Source of the DNA: Effrenium voratum
Lineage: Eukaryota > Sar > Dinophyceae > Suessiales > Symbiodiniaceae
Reading direction: 5' to 3'
DNA: 64,000 nucleotides
Assembly (NCBI GenBank): GCA_963377175.1
Contig: CAUJNA010003316.1
Coordinates: 598,501-662,500 of the forward strand
Numbering within the stretch: position 1 is the first letter of the stretch; every line of letters starts with the position of its first letter. The notes under the pieces are model-generated. The model saw nothing but the letters and a program-made list of their open reading frames with translations, ran no database searches and was not told the origin of the DNA. Shown here one piece after another: positions 21,130 through 31,911 of the stretch. The position numbers and the translations under genes were made by a program.

Positions 21130-21550
21130 CATTTACCCAAAGAAAAAAAAGCGCGCCCAAGGAACACTCTGTTTGATGAATCCCACATCACAACATGCGC
21201 CCAAGGGAACACTTGTTTGCTGAATCACACATCACAACATGGTAGTAACCACGCCCAAAAGAACCCTCTGTTTGATGAATCCCACATCACAACATGGCAG
21301 TAAACACGCCCAAAAAAAACCTCTGTCTGATGAATCCCACATCGCAACATGGTGGTAGCAGTCACGCCCAAGGGAACCCTGTGTTTGATGAATCTCACAT
21401 CACAACATGGTAGTAAACACGCCCAGGGGAACCCTCTGTTCGATGAATCCCACATCACAACATGGTGGTAAACACGCGCAAGGGAGCCCTTTGTTTGGTG
21501 AATCCAACATCACAACATGGCAGTAAACACGTCCAAGGGAACCCTCTGCT
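21130..21550 (+). repeat. Tandem array, unit about 56 bp, about 7 copies
   Basis: Units of CACGCCCAAGGGAACCCTCTGTTTGATGAATCCCACATCACAACATGGTAGTAAA type with few substitutions. Confidence 0.9.
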
Positions 21551-21944
21551 AGAGGGTGCTTGGGCTGACTAAAAAGAAGTTTTGCCGAAGGGCAAAAATC
21601 CGAGATTGGCGTTTCGCCTGCGCGAAACTGCGCCTGGAAGTGCACCCTCCGGGATATATTGTATATATATATATATACATATACGTGGCTCAAATTCAAC
21701 TTTACCATGTGCCCCTATTTTTCAGCCACACCCATAATGTCGTTCGTACGGGAAACAGCGTGAACAAAATCCAGTGTGTGTTTTCTTGAGGCAACCAACA
21801 GCACCATATCTCTTTTAAGGACCCCTCAATGCTGCTTTTGGTTTTCCTCATGGTTTCCCTTTCAACCCCCCTCCCAAAACGATAAATCACAAAGCAACGG
21901 CCCCCTCCCCCTCTCCCTGAGGGCAAACACACACACACACACCC

Positions 21945-22030
21945 GTATATATATATATATAGAGGGGTGGTTCATGGGTGGAGGGAGGTGTATATATATA
22001 TATATATGTATATAATATGTGTATACAAAC

Positions 22031-22062
<32 letters not shown>

Positions 22063-22070
22063 GTGTGTGT
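21945..22070. repeat. (TA)n and (GT)n microsatellites
   Basis: Three TA runs separated by GGAGGGAGGTG and ATAATATGTG, ending in TATG and GT repeats. Confidence 0.9.
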
Positions 22071-22082
22071 GTCACCCCGTGT

Positions 22083-22200
22083 TACGACTCCTCGTTTCGC
22101 ATCGGCAAAAAATCGACTCGAGGACGTCGCCTCGTGACATCCCTGCGCTCCCTTTTGCTGGGCGTGGTGGAGCTGGACATTGGCGGGTTCGCTGAACGGA
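22083..22200 (+). CDS. Candidate exon, unknown protein
   Basis: YDSSFRIGKKSTRGRRLVTS then LRSLLLGVVELDIGGFAERK, a clean GC3-biased stretch. Splice sites at both ends are unclear (GA donor possible). Confidence 0.42.
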
Positions 22201-22536
22201 AAATTGGGGGGGGAAGGGGGGAAGAAAGCGTTTTGGAGGGTTGGCCCAGATAGGCGACCAGGGGTGGTTTGGGGCAGCTTTCAGAGAGGGGGAGGGTGTG
22301 GAGGTTTCAATGGGGTGGTGGGGCTCCCTTATTTTCTCCTAGCAAAAGGACAACCATTCTCAGGGTCCCCCTAGTTTGATACAAACCAAGTTACCACTCA
22401 GTTACCATTGAGCTGGTTCCCAGCCATACGGTTCCTTAGGAGCTTTTTCTTTTGAGAGTCTAAGTTGGATCTATCACATATCGACGAACCACCCGGTATG
22501 GTTGGGAACCAGCCACTGTCGTTTTGGTTGTTTCAG

Positions 22537-22650
22537 GGCGTTCCTCGACCTAAGCAGGGAAACGGAATGACTTTGTGCGAGACCAAGAGAATCAGGATCA
22601 AGTTCTTCAACGTTGCCTTGGGGATGACCCGCTTCGAAATCACGCAAAGG
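22537..22650 (+). CDS. Candidate internal exon, unknown protein
   Basis: After GGTTGTTTCAG; 38 codons to CAAAGG/GTGATT. GVPRPKQGNGMTLCETKRIR then IKFFNVALGMTRFEITQR. Good acceptor. An overlapping frame is also open. No family recognised. Confidence 0.47.
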
Positions 22651-23086
22651 GTGATTTTCCGCAACCTGGGGGGGGGGGGGGAGTCACTGCGTTGACTCGG
22701 TTTGATTCCAAGTTGCGGCAGATTTCCATGGTAATAGGTATTGAAGGTATGGAAGATTACACAATATAAGCAACGGACAACATTACCAGGGAATCGGCTT
22801 TAGGTAGGCCCCTCTCGATTTTGTAGGCTTGTGGGTATGAGTTTTGTGCAGGCCGCTATCGGTTTCTGGTGGTAATATTGTTGGCTTCTCCGTTTTTGTT
22901 AGTTGAAATTTTGGGGCCACTTATTCAACCTCCTTTTGGTGGGGTGACAGGCAAAGCGGGCATATCACTCACTCTCTTTCTCGCGGTCAGATGTGTCATA
23001 GACGAGCCCTAGCGTGGAGAGAGATTGTCCCATGATTTACGTTCTTCTCCAGCTGACTGCAACTCTGAATTGGGCAAGGATAAAGA

Positions 23087-23177
<91 letters not shown>

Positions 23178-23237
23178 CTGGTGATGATGATGGTGGTGGT
23201 GGTGATGATGATGGTGATGGTGATGGTGATGGTGATG
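23087..23237. repeat. (GAT)n microsatellite with GGT/GAT variants
   Basis: About 30 perfect GAT triplets followed by GGT and GATGGT variants. Poly-Met, poly-His, poly-Ile and poly-Ser frames on both strands are artefacts. Confidence 0.98.
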
Positions 23238-24017
23238 TCCGCCACCGACCTTTCCTACAGTTAACAGCATGTACAGGACGAGAATAGAAGGTGGGTGGGT
23301 GGGGATGATAAGATGATGGACGAAGGCAGCCATAGGGATTCTTGCCAGTCACCTATAAGCGCTCCCACACTACACGTCCAAGTCTTTGAGGTCTTACTTT
23401 GGATGTGGAAAGGAGGGGAAAAAAACGAGCGAGCTGACCGGCATCTCTTCTCTTGGCTCTATTACATCTTATTCCCTTGAATCGAGAGCGAAGACATGCA
23501 AAGATGAGATTATTACCTGTCACGCAAGCGCTCAGATCCGCCGTTCAATGACAGAAGAGATGGAGAAGATGAATGGGTGAATCGCTTGGCAATCAATCGG
23601 CTCTTGATTGGTAGTGAGAGAGGTGACAAAGGAAACCGGGCGAAGGAATGGGTTCTTTGTCCATCATCATCCCATCCCATTCTAGCAGACAATGATACTC
23701 GTACGAAATGAATGGGATGGTGAGAGGCTGAGTGACCACAGATAGCTCCTTGGGGGAGGCAATCCCAATCGACCCCAACATCACAGTCGGGGAACTCTGA
23801 ACCACAAAGCGGGTTATTGCTATGCAGGATTGGCTCCATGGATCCCATGGTCTCAAAACAGCAGATCTCCTTTTTGGCACCTGGTTCCAGGGGTTTTAGA
23901 CAACCTGTTCAATCCAAGAAGGAATGATTTGATATCGCTTGACCAGGCTGTTTGAACTGCGAATGCTCTAGCCTCCGGGTGGTTTGTTTGAGGGTACCAT
24001 GGTGTGCTGAAGCGAAG

Positions 24018-24135
24018 CCAAATGGCCATGGGTCAAAATCCCGTGAACATCCCAATCCCCTCTAAAATAGACTAAAATGGGTGGTGCACCTACCCCGAAA
24101 TGGTACCAAAACGGTTTTGACCCATGGCCAAATGG
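24018..24135. mobile_element. MITE-like element C, copy 1
   Basis: Inverted ends CCAAATGGCCATGGGTCAAA and TTTGACCCATGGCCAAATGG, 118 bp. The core AAAATGGGTGGTGCACCTAC is shared with copies at 45360 and 63622. Confidence 0.85.
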
Positions 24136-24197
24136 AAACCGCTTTTGGGAAACCAAACGGAACCCATAATTGGACCCATTGTTTTTTTTCTCCCCAG

Positions 24198-24319
24198 TGT
24201 CTTCCTCTTGCGACCGGAGGCAGCAGTACACAGTGGCGAGGAAAACGTTGCAGAAGAGCCCCAAGCTGAACGAGCTGCTCTTTCAGGCACCCTCTTCAGA
24301 AGAGCTCCTCGGATTCTTG
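24198..24319 (+). CDS. Exon: first half of BTB/POZ (KCTD/T1-type) domain
   Basis: Follows an ideal acceptor (T-run then TCTCCCCAG) and ends TTCTTG/GTGGCT, 40 codons. It reads YTVARKTLQKSPKLNELLFQ then APSSEELLGFL. In BTB/POZ domains of the potassium-channel tetramerisation type the first strands and helix follow the pattern F.T.R.TL..SP.L..L, which this fits. The second half is found at 25534 on the same strand. The function would be protein oligomerisation, often as an adaptor for cullin-3 ligases; that role is inference. The N-terminal strand with VGG was not found. Confidence 0.6.
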
Positions 24320-25156
24320 GTGGCTCCCAGCCATCCGGTTCCTTAGCTTTTTAGCCTTTTAGTGTTTAGTGGTCGAATCCATGAAACCCACTAAAAGTTG
24401 AACTTTTAGCGGGGGATCTGAGGGCAGCCCAGTTTTCTGTGCGGTTTTTTGCGGTTTGAGATCCCCACCCTTCTTGGAGTCGAGGGAGGGTGACCCCAGC
24501 GGATCTCCATTTATGGCAACCCATTTTCCCCTTGTGTGGGGAAGACCAGAAAATGGAATTGGGGACCCCCACCTCTCGCCCGTTGAAGGTAGGGTGAAAT
24601 TTTGGAGGGCACCTGGAAGAAGGCGGCTTTTATATCGAATCCGAAAGGCAAAGCCACGATTATTGGCACAGCCCCATATATCATATGGTTGTAGGTCTTA
24701 GTAGACCCTTGGGTGAGCATCATGGTTGGAATTAATGTCAATCAAAGGGAACACCCTACTCAAATTCACAGCCATATCGGCGAATAGGAGTTGAAACGAG
24801 GAAGCGAGACAACAAATTGGGTGCCCCTGAAGTCAGGTTTTGGAACTCTTGCGGATTTAACACCTATCTAGGTCAACTTACCTCAAGCCATCGGACTGAT
24901 CATCCTATAAAATGTCTTGGAGTTTGGCTAGGTTCCCAGCTCCTGTCTTGCAGGTTCCATCATGGGAAGCATCGCAAAGGTACGCCCGCATCCGCTTTTT
25001 ACGTGCTTAGGGTTGCTCCTTTGCTCGAAGTAGCCTATGACCAAACCACAAGTGTAGAACATTGGTTTTGTTTCCCTTGGTTTCCCTCTGGTTTCTGGGC
25101 CGCGTTCGGCCCCGAAACCAGGCTTGGGGGGTCGTCCTTTGTGGAAACACGCGCAG
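24320..25156. other. Intron-like stretch
   Basis: One frame (from 24817) is open across part of this region but looks coding only near its end (25157 onward). Confidence 0.4.
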
Positions 25157-25218
25157 AGATGAGCAGGGTGCAAGACCAGCTTGCACTGCGATATGTTGAC
25201 GATAAGGGGGTATTCGGG
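25157..25218 (+). CDS. Candidate small exon between the BTB exons
   Basis: After ACGCGCAG to a strong donor TTCGGG/GTAAGG: MSRVQDQLALRYVDDKGVFG. A second donor-like site GTAAGC follows at 25288 after CGGVKAANVCCASAVDVVVR. Whether these belong to the BTB gene is unclear. Confidence 0.42.
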
Positions 25219-25533
25219 GTAAGGGAAATATGTGGCGGCGTGAAGGCCGCGAACGTGTGCTGCGCAAGTGCAGTGGACGTGGTTGTTCGTGTAAGCTACC
25301 CCTGTGCTCGAGTAAGCTCGCGCAAGCACCTGGGCGCAAGAGTTCCCTATGACCAAGAGATGCGTACCAAATGGCACGTCCTTTTGGCTTCGCTTCAACC
25401 GCTTCACCCCCCCTAAATGGTCCGGGCTCCCAGGAGAAGCATCTTGGGTGAAGACATGTTTTGGCAGCCGGCCCCAAGGGAAAAACCCCAATTGCTGTTT
25501 GAACATCTTTGCCCAGGGGCCCTGAGTCCTGAG

Positions 25534-25629
25534 GCTTTTCCTCGATCGTGATGGCTCACTGTTCAAGTTTATCCTGGAGTACCTGCAGGCGCGACTTCCG
25601 TCCGAACTTCCGAACCCAAAAGAACTTTG
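25534..25629 (+). CDS. Exon: second half of BTB/POZ (KCTD/T1-type) domain
   Basis: Translation LFLDRDGSLFKFILEYLQAR then LPSELPNPKELW. The FLDRDGSLFKFILEYL signature is the diagnostic core of KCTD-type BTB domains (F-I-D-R-D-x-x-x-F-x-x-I-L-x-Y-L-R). A conserved spacer to the first-half exon at 24198 would hold part of the domain. A following piece, KAELAFLAKRHKHIQS at 25689-25736, could be the next helix. This is the best family assignment in the window outside the viral remnant. Confidence 0.7.
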
Positions 25630-25739
25630 GTTTGTTTGCAGGGCAACCAACAAATAATTTGCATCCTTGTTTTCCTATTGGGCACGAAAGCCGAACTCGC
25701 ATTTTTGGCCAAGCGGCATAAACACATTCAGTCAGGGAC

Positions 25740-27282
25740 ACGCGCTATGGCATTCCCCTGCCTAGCGGAAGCGCTCGCTCCCTTGATTCAGGTTGTGGAA
25801 ATACAGTACCCAGTTCTTCCAGGCAAGCAACTTAGACCAGCTAGCTTTTCCTCTAGGTTTTACATTATGTTCCCTTGTAAGCACTGGGGAAATTAGAATC
25901 TGCAGACAGAGTTGAAGGTGCCAATGGTTGAACTTCGGCCTTGGGCTTCACCAAGAACAGAGTACTTCGGGCTTCAAAAGCCGCAAACAGCCCTGGCGTC
26001 GATCTGCTGGCCTTGAGGTTTGTTGAGGACACCCTCAATTGGCGGACGCAAATTCCCGTGATGTCCACAGCGAGTCAAAGGAATCTCATACCCACCTCCT
26101 TTTGGTTGGCATGTCTGGCGTCTTCTTCCTGCAACAGCAAACCTAAGGAGACCACCCAAAGGGTCCGATCGAGACAATTTGGGGTACAGGGAAACTGGAA
26201 ACCCTCGTCCTTTGCCCGGCCTTTGGGCCAACACATGTTCAATCTCACTCATGGAAGCTTGTTAGAATTCATTCTCAGTCGTCATGTGGGTGTTTGTTAA
26301 AATTCTGGTGTCCCTCTAAAATACTGAAGAGGGGGGTCCTCCATTTTGGGAAACCCACACACAGTGACATGTGGTTTTCCTTCAGAATCCCTTTAAGCCC
26401 AGCTCAAACCCAAACAATGCACACACACACACATGTGGTGGATAGACACAAATTTGCAAGTGGTAGCTGGTTTATCCCAGTTATTGGGTTTAATCCATTC
26501 TGGTGTGAAGCGGATTATTCCATACGCATGGGTTTGTTTCAAACACGCTCTTTGCAGTCATAGGTGTCCTTCGGTTAGTTTGGCGTTAAAAGTAGATGGG
26601 CAAGCCACTGATTCAGATGGGGTCTATGCCATCCATTTACCAAAAAACCCTTAGATTTGTCCAAAAGGCCACCTGCGGATGGACGAAATCCATTTCGCAG
26701 CTCCTTGAAACCATGGTTGAAACCACTGTTCGTCGGTATTTACGTTGGGGAATCGAATCAGAAACCAGGGTTTCTTATATAGGTGGTGCGTTTGGATTTC
26801 GCAACCATCCACAGGATTCAGGCTGAGCTCTTCCTTGCGAAACCTGAGGCCTCCTAAAAGGCCACCTATCAGTATGTTCAGTAGTGATACATTCCCTTTA
26901 AAGTCAACATGTTCAATGGAAAATCCAGGTTCTTGGTGGTTGAAAGGGACACTCATCAGATCCCATCAGTATGAGGATTCGGGTTTTATGTTTCAAGTAT
27001 TGTTCATGCCATCCATTTGCCCGGCAACCCATCGATTTTACCAATCTAGGGGTACCTTCCCCATTCTTTCCGGGGATCCTTCTTTCCAGGAAATCATCAA
27101 GAACCCAGGTTGGAAGCAGCGATGGGTTATTGAAAAGATTCATGGTTGAAAAGAATGGAAGAGGAATCAACCCCTAGAACCAACTGTTTCAAGTATTGGT
27201 GGGCTTTGGAGGTTTATGCCATCCATTTCCCAGGGCAAACCCATGGATTTTTCTCCAAACGGCCCACCTTTTTTGCGGTCAG
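25740..27282. other. Non-coding stretch
   Basis: Holds an element A copy and a copy of the TTTCCTT.../CCCTTTAA dispersed repeat near 26368. No convincing exon. Confidence 0.45.
26672..26818. mobile_element. MITE-like element A, copy 3
   Basis: Nearly complete: starts GGATGGACGAAATCCATTTCGC, ends with inverted GGATTTCGCAACCATCCACA, core CATGGTTGAAACCACTGTTCGTCGGTATTTACGTTGGGGAATCGAATCA type. Confidence 0.8.
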
Positions 27283-27375
27283 GATGAGTCTCGCTTCCAC
27301 ATGCCCGCGGACCCGTACCTTTGCTTGGCCCTGCGACTGGAGGCGGTGTACTTCGGCGCCTCCGACCGGAAGTGA
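27283..27375 (+). CDS. Candidate exon, unknown protein
   Basis: After a T-rich tract ending GCGGTCAG. DESRFHMPADPYLCLALRLE then AVYFGASDRK, followed by TGA; a GTGATC donor overlaps the stop. Very strong GC3 bias and protein-like order. May be a terminal exon. Family not recognised. Confidence 0.55.
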   Translation, partial: DESRFHMPADPYLCLALRLEAVYFGASDRK

Positions 27376-27475
27376 TCGGAAGCGGTCCCACGCAGGCTGA
27401 AGCACTGAACCCGAAGCCCGGGCAATCCAGGTGTGCCGTATATTTACCCACATGTTTCCTCGAAATGGGTCAACT

Positions 27476-27552
27476 GTTGACATATATATGTATATATATA
27501 TATATAATCATATGTATATATATATATAATCATATGTATATATATATATGCT
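27476..27552. repeat. TA-rich repeat
   Basis: ATCATATGTATATATATATA is present twice in tandem among TA runs. Confidence 0.9.
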
Positions 27553-28331
27553 TAAGAATAATGTTATGTTTCCGTTTGGATTCAATTGGAAGCTATCACT
27601 ATGGGAAATATGTTCGTTTTCCAGGCGACTGGAGCAAACGGAAGAATCTTTTCAGGAGACAAAAAAACCCATGGGGACACAGCGATGGCTTTTTGAAAGA
27701 TTGTTGAAGCGAATCGAGAAGCAACCCATTGGGTTTTGTTGTTTTGGTTGCGTTGTTATTGTTGTGCTTGTGGGAGGCAAACACAAGTACCTTTCTTTTT
27801 TCCGGTTGCTACGCAGGTGAAGCTAAATAAGCAACATGCTACATGCACGATTGTCCTTTTTGTGCAAGCTGAGCCCATCTTTTAGAACATGTTAAGTTAA
27901 GCGTCCCTGAATTGAAGCGATTCCAATGTGAAACCAGCATCCCGCATAGGCAGTTTGTCAAGGTGTATTGTTTTCTATTGGTAGGTGCCTGTGTCTGTTG
28001 TCCTTGTTTGGAGTCGTCCTGTTCAGGTGTGTCCGCATGCATGTTTGCAGCCAAGCACATGTGCACACGTTCCAGCGCTTGCGAGTAGAGGCCAACACAA
28101 GTGCCCTTTCTTGGGCGATCAAAAGGACACCAATATGAAACCCGGGGATTTGCCCTTTGTCTTAGGGGGCATGGGCCATCTTAGAAGACACAACTTGTGA
28201 GTAGTTGTATAGCATCCAGTTGCCAAGAAAGTTTCACCGACCTTTGCAGAGTCAAGGGCCCGATTTCTTCGCTCCAAGACTGGGTTGACCTTTGATACGA
28301 TCGTGCATCTTTGCCCTATGAGGATTTAGGT

Positions 28332-28459
28332 CCTATTGTGGATGGACAAATCCTGCACCACGTTGAAACCATGGGAAACCACTGTTTGTCGGCAAAGGGA
28401 AATCATCATTCCAGGGTTTCTCATGTGGTGCAAATTGGATTTTGTTCATTCACAGTATG
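28332..28459. mobile_element. MITE-like element A, copy 4
   Basis: TTGTGGATGGACAAATCCTGCACCACG start, inverted TTCATTCACAGTAT end. Immediately followed by copy 5. Confidence 0.75.
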
Positions 28460-28469
28460 AGGATTCAGT

Positions 28470-28603
28470 GCCACTGTGGATGGACGAAATCCTGCACCGC
28501 CCAAGAATCCCTGGAATGGCGATTGCCCCTGTAAATACCAACAAACTATGGTTTCCCATGGTTGCTTAGGTGGTGCGAAATGGATTTCGCCCATCCACAG
28601 TAT
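28470..28603. mobile_element. MITE-like element A, copy 5
   Basis: CACTGTGGATGGACGAAATC to GGATTTCGCCCATCCACAGT. Its core (ATGGCGATTGCCCCTGTAAATACCAACAAACTATGG type) is in the opposite orientation to copy 4 although both have the same ends. Confidence 0.8.
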
Positions 28604-28769
28604 GTTTTAAGTCTCACGTTTTTCAGGGCTCCTTAAAAGATACATTTTGCCCATTTGAAACATGGCTTTTTCCACCAAAATCAAGGGAAGCCAGCATTGA
28701 CAAGGCAGTGTTCAGGTGTATAGTGTAAGGATCCCTGATTTTCTTCTTTTGGAAAGCCACTGAGCTCTC

Positions 28770-28883
28770 GTTGCGTGGGCGTCCGGCGGCGAAACCTGAG
28801 GCCTCCCCAGTCTCAAAAGCCGGGCCGAGATGGTCTTGGCTCAGCTCTCCAGGGCCGCCTGGCCGCAGACGGGAGCAAGGGCC
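28770..28883 (+). CDS. Possible exon, phase uncertain
   Basis: GC-rich stretch with several open frames, for example EMVLAQLSRAAWPQTGARAP and RPAAKPEASPVSKAGPRWSW. Directly abuts an element B copy. Confidence 0.3.
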
Positions 28884-29044
28884 CCCAGCAATTGGTGCCC
28901 TTTCTCACCCCTTTTTTGGGCCCATGGTTTCCATGGTAGTGCCCGTTTACCATTTATTTTTTGGGCAGGGCTCCCCCTACTAAAATAGACTACAGAAAAA
29001 AGTTGGTACACTTATTCTAACCTCTCCACTGGAGGACCTAGTAT
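28884..29044. mobile_element. MITE-like element B, copy 2
   Basis: GGCCCCCAGCAATTGGTGCC start, CTCTCCACTGGAGGACCTAG end, core CCCCTACTAAAATAGACTAC. It carries an extra internal CCCATGGTTTCCATGG segment compared with copy 1. Confidence 0.75.
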
Positions 29045-29261
29045 GAATAGGTGTCCTTTTTAGTTTGCGTAGAAATAGATGGCACTGGTTTAGATTGGTA
29101 TTATTTCATTTAGCAGGGCCGTCTATTTTCCCAAAAGGACACCTATGGAGCTATATGTTGTTGTTTTTGTTTTTGTACGGAAGACGACGGCTCCTTAAGC
29201 CAACAATCATGGGGGACAGCCCTGAAGTTTTGTCCACCAAATTTCCCCCCCTCCAAAGAAT

Positions 29262-29437
29262 GAATACATACACGCGTCCAAGGACAGAGGGTCTTCTCAG
29301 AGGTCGACTCCGACAAGAGCACCTGCTTCTGCGGCTTGGTTAGACAGTCTGACGCCTCCATCTCCCAATCTCAGTTCCAGGACTCGATACTTTTTGGAAC
29401 CAGTTTGACCAGCAACTTTAGACTGCCAAGCCACTGA
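29262..29437 (+). CDS. Candidate exon, unknown protein
   Basis: One frame without ATG reads GQRVFSEVDSDKSTCFCGLV, then RQSDASISQSQFQDSILFGT and SLTSNFRLPSH before TGA. Polar, no repeats. DKST superficially recalls a P-loop, but the preceding glycines are missing, so no ABC-type call is made. Confidence 0.4.
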
Positions 29438-29697
29438 AGTGAGTAACTTATTTTTGTCAGACTGCCTGAGGTTCCGGAGACCTCGACCATAAGGTGCCTT
29501 GGTGGATGCAACCCCGTCAGTATTACAGTCGTGGCCTGATGGATCCTTGGACTGCAGTCAAACGGTTGAGATTCAGTTTGGAGATGTGTTGAACAAAACA
29601 CGCCCAGAAAGAACACATTGAGATTGTCATTCACTCAGTAAGATGATCGACCTTTTGTAGCTTCGTGCCACTACACCCTTAAATCTACGTACCTAAC

Positions 29698-29800
29698 ATA
29701 CTCTGGATGGACGAACTCCATTTCGCACCACCCCACAAACCCTGGAATTATGATTTCGCTGTAAATATCAACACCGTGGATGTTAGTGAAATCCATTTTG
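29698..29800. mobile_element. MITE-like element A, partial copy 6
   Basis: TACTCTGGATGGACGAACTCCATTTCGCACCACC then CTGTAAATATCAACA; the right end is lost. Confidence 0.65.
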
Positions 29801-29834
29801 GCCACGCCGTGAAACTATTGTTGAACCCATAATA

Positions 29835-30145
29835 ACGCTTGTTGGCTGGCACCGTTTAAACAGCCGCGAAGTCCTGTCCTGCTGCCGATATGCGCTCTGC
29901 CGGATCAAGCACTCTGTCGCCTTTTCCTTGAAGGCTTCCCGATATGCACTACCAACCCCCGGAACAGTTCCCGTTTTGCCTTGCGGCATTCTATTCAGCC
30001 CCCCAGATTGCAGACAATCCAGGATCACCACCCATTCTTCCATGCTCGCGGGGCATGGCAGACGATGTGTCAAAATACTTGCAACTTTGGCGTAAAACAA
30101 CGCATTGCGTGAAACTCTTCCCACACATGCAGCTATGTACCAGGT
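29835..30145 (-). CDS. Candidate exon, basic protein, unknown
   Basis: On the - strand after CGTATAG the frame is open for about 100 codons: NALFYAKVASILTHRLPCPA, SMEEWVVILDCLQSGGLNRM, then SAYREAFKEKATECLIRQSA and RQQDRTSRLFKRCQPT. It then runs into element A, where coding probably stops. Well-formed helix-like sequence; no family recognised. Confidence 0.47.
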
Positions 30146-30239
30146 CTATACGCTTGGAAGAGGGACGATGCAGAGATTCCCATTCTTTGCGTGAATGGCT
30201 CAGATGTTGCCACATATAATGTGCCCGTTGGGTTCGTCC

Positions 30240-30650
30240 AGCCGGAATTCATGTCTTGTACAGATGTAAGAAACTAGAGCAGTATTCCTAAATTCCTGCC
30301 CAGCAAAAAGTGGTTAGTTGCAAGACTAAAGTAGTATTCCAAGCAACTGTGCGGCAAGAAGTGGTTGCAAGACTAGAGTAGTAGACCAAAAAGTATCCTC
30401 AGCAAGCAAACAATATGCCCAGCAAGAAGTGGTTAATTCGTTGCAAGGCTGTAGTATTCCAAACAAATGCGCAGCAAGAAGCGGTTGCAACACTAGAGTA
30501 GTAGTCAAAAAGTCTGCTCAGCAAGCAGTGGTTGCAAGACTAAAGTACTATTCCAAAGTTTCTGCTCAGCAAGATGTGGTTGCTAGACTAAAGTAGTATT
30601 CCAAACAAATGTGCAGCAAGCAGTGGTTGCTAAACTAAAGTAGTATTGGG
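30240..30650 (+). repeat. Tandem array, unit about 45-60 bp
   Basis: Units of the form GCAAGAAGTGGTTGCAAGACTAAAGTAGTATTCCAAACAAATGTGCA with indels, about 8 copies. Confidence 0.85.
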
Positions 30651-30779
30651 GCCCCCGGGTCCTCTATTGTTTGGGTGTCGCAAATTTTGGTCCACTCCTT
30701 TGGCGCGTCCATTACTTAGAAGGGGGCGGGCCCTTTCTGAATCAAGTCCCAACATCAACCACGACAAGACTTGCACAGG

Positions 30780-31120
30780 CCAAGTCACCGACTCGCGATC
30801 CACGCAAAGGGTTCGTCGGCGAGCTTTGAAGTTCGCACGCCGCCACAGCCAGAGCGATCTGACACGTGTGATCCCGCAGAGACTTCGACTGTGACGTAGC
30901 AACTCGTACGTGACCACAGGGATAGAGATCCAACACGCACGAGCCTCGCAGCAACGGCGCCACAGCCAAAGCGATCCGACGCGCACGATCCTGCAGGGCT
31001 TTCATTGGCGACGTAGAAATGCATGGCGCCACAGCCAGAGCGTTCCGACACGAGCAATCCAGACAGAGGTCTCTCGTCAGCGAGTTTGAAATTCCCAACG
31101 AGAGCGATACGAGGGCTCAT
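30780..31120 (-). repeat. Degenerate tandem array, unit about 60-65 bp
   Basis: GCCACAGCCAGAGCGATC followed by GACACG, GATCC and GCAG recurs about four times. Open on the - strand as a repeated SDRSGCG-containing peptide, but I regard this as array sequence. Confidence 0.65.
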
Positions 31121-31279
31121 CCCAGCGGAGGTCATCAGACCCACCCCGGCCAAGAAGCATGATAGAATTTGAAGCTTTAAGCTGCGAGCTGGAGTATGCA
31201 GAGCTGGGCTCGGCATAGCAAGCAAGATGCAAGGCTGGCGCAGAGTGGAGCTGAACAAAGCTGAGGCTGCGCAGAGGTG

Positions 31280-31700
31280 CGCTGCGCAGAGCCGCAGTGC
31301 AGAGCTAGGCTGCGCGGATCTGAGCTGGGAAGAGCTTTGCTGGGAAGAGCTTTGCTGGGAAGAGCTTTGCTGGGCAGAGCTGAGCTGTGCAGAGCTGGGC
31401 TGTGCAGAGCTGGGCTGCGCAGAGCTGGGCTGCGCAGAGCTGGGCTGCGCAGAGCTGGGCTGTGCAGAGCTGGGCTGCGCAGAGCTGGGCTGCGCAGAGC
31501 TGGGCTGCGCAGAGCTGGGCTGTGCAGAGCTGGGCTGCGCAGAGCTGGGCTGCGCAGAGCTGGGCTGCGCAGAGCTGGGCTGCGCAGAGCTGGGCTGCGC
31601 AGAGCTGGGCTGTGCAGAGCTGGGCTGCGCAGAGCTGGGCTGCGCAGAGCTGGGTTGCGCAGAGCTGGGCTGTGCAGAGCTGGGCTGGGCTGCGCAGAGC
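31280..31700 (+). repeat. 15-bp tandem array GAGCTGGGCTGCGCA, about 27 copies
   Basis: Near-perfect 15-mers (variants GCGCA/GTGCA and GGAAGAGCTTT at the left edge). Because 15 is a multiple of 3, all frames on both strands stay open (ELGCA, SWAAQ, AGLRR; reverse SPALR). Confidence 0.95.
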
Positions 31701-31911
31701 TAGGCAGTGCCTCTACGCTGCGCAGAGCTGAGCAACGCTGAGCTGTGAATGTTAGGCCGCGCCAGCAGGGCAGCCCTTTTTTGCAAAGAGCCCTCTGCCA
31801 ACGCTGCCGGGACAACCTTGAAGTCGCTTGGTGACGCCTGACTTCTGCGACTTATAAAAAGCGAAGATGTGCGGGAAAAACCCATCCCAGTTGCCTTTTT
31901 AATTCTCGCAG

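Larger units (their letters stand above)
20440..22080. other. Repeat-rich non-coding stretch
   Basis: Contains the second TA-tailed dispersed repeat, a 56-bp tandem array (21130-21550) and TA/GT microsatellites. No exon seen. Confidence 0.55.
22651..24197. other. Non-coding stretch
   Basis: Contains the GAT array and one element C copy. No convincing exon. Confidence 0.5.

Noticed and set aside
22996..23352. Poly-Ser, poly-His and poly-Met frames
   Set aside because: GAT microsatellite.
24817..25416. 199-codon + strand frame
   Set aside because: Only its later part has coding character and it ends that phase at a GTAAGG donor; the first half is intron-like.
29283..29437. SDKSTCFCGLV and QDSILFGTS resembling Walker A and Q-loop of an ABC transporter
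   Set aside because: Glycines of the P-loop are absent and the spacing is far too short.
31177..31815. 212-codon - strand frame of SPALR repeats
   Set aside because: 15-bp array open in all frames.
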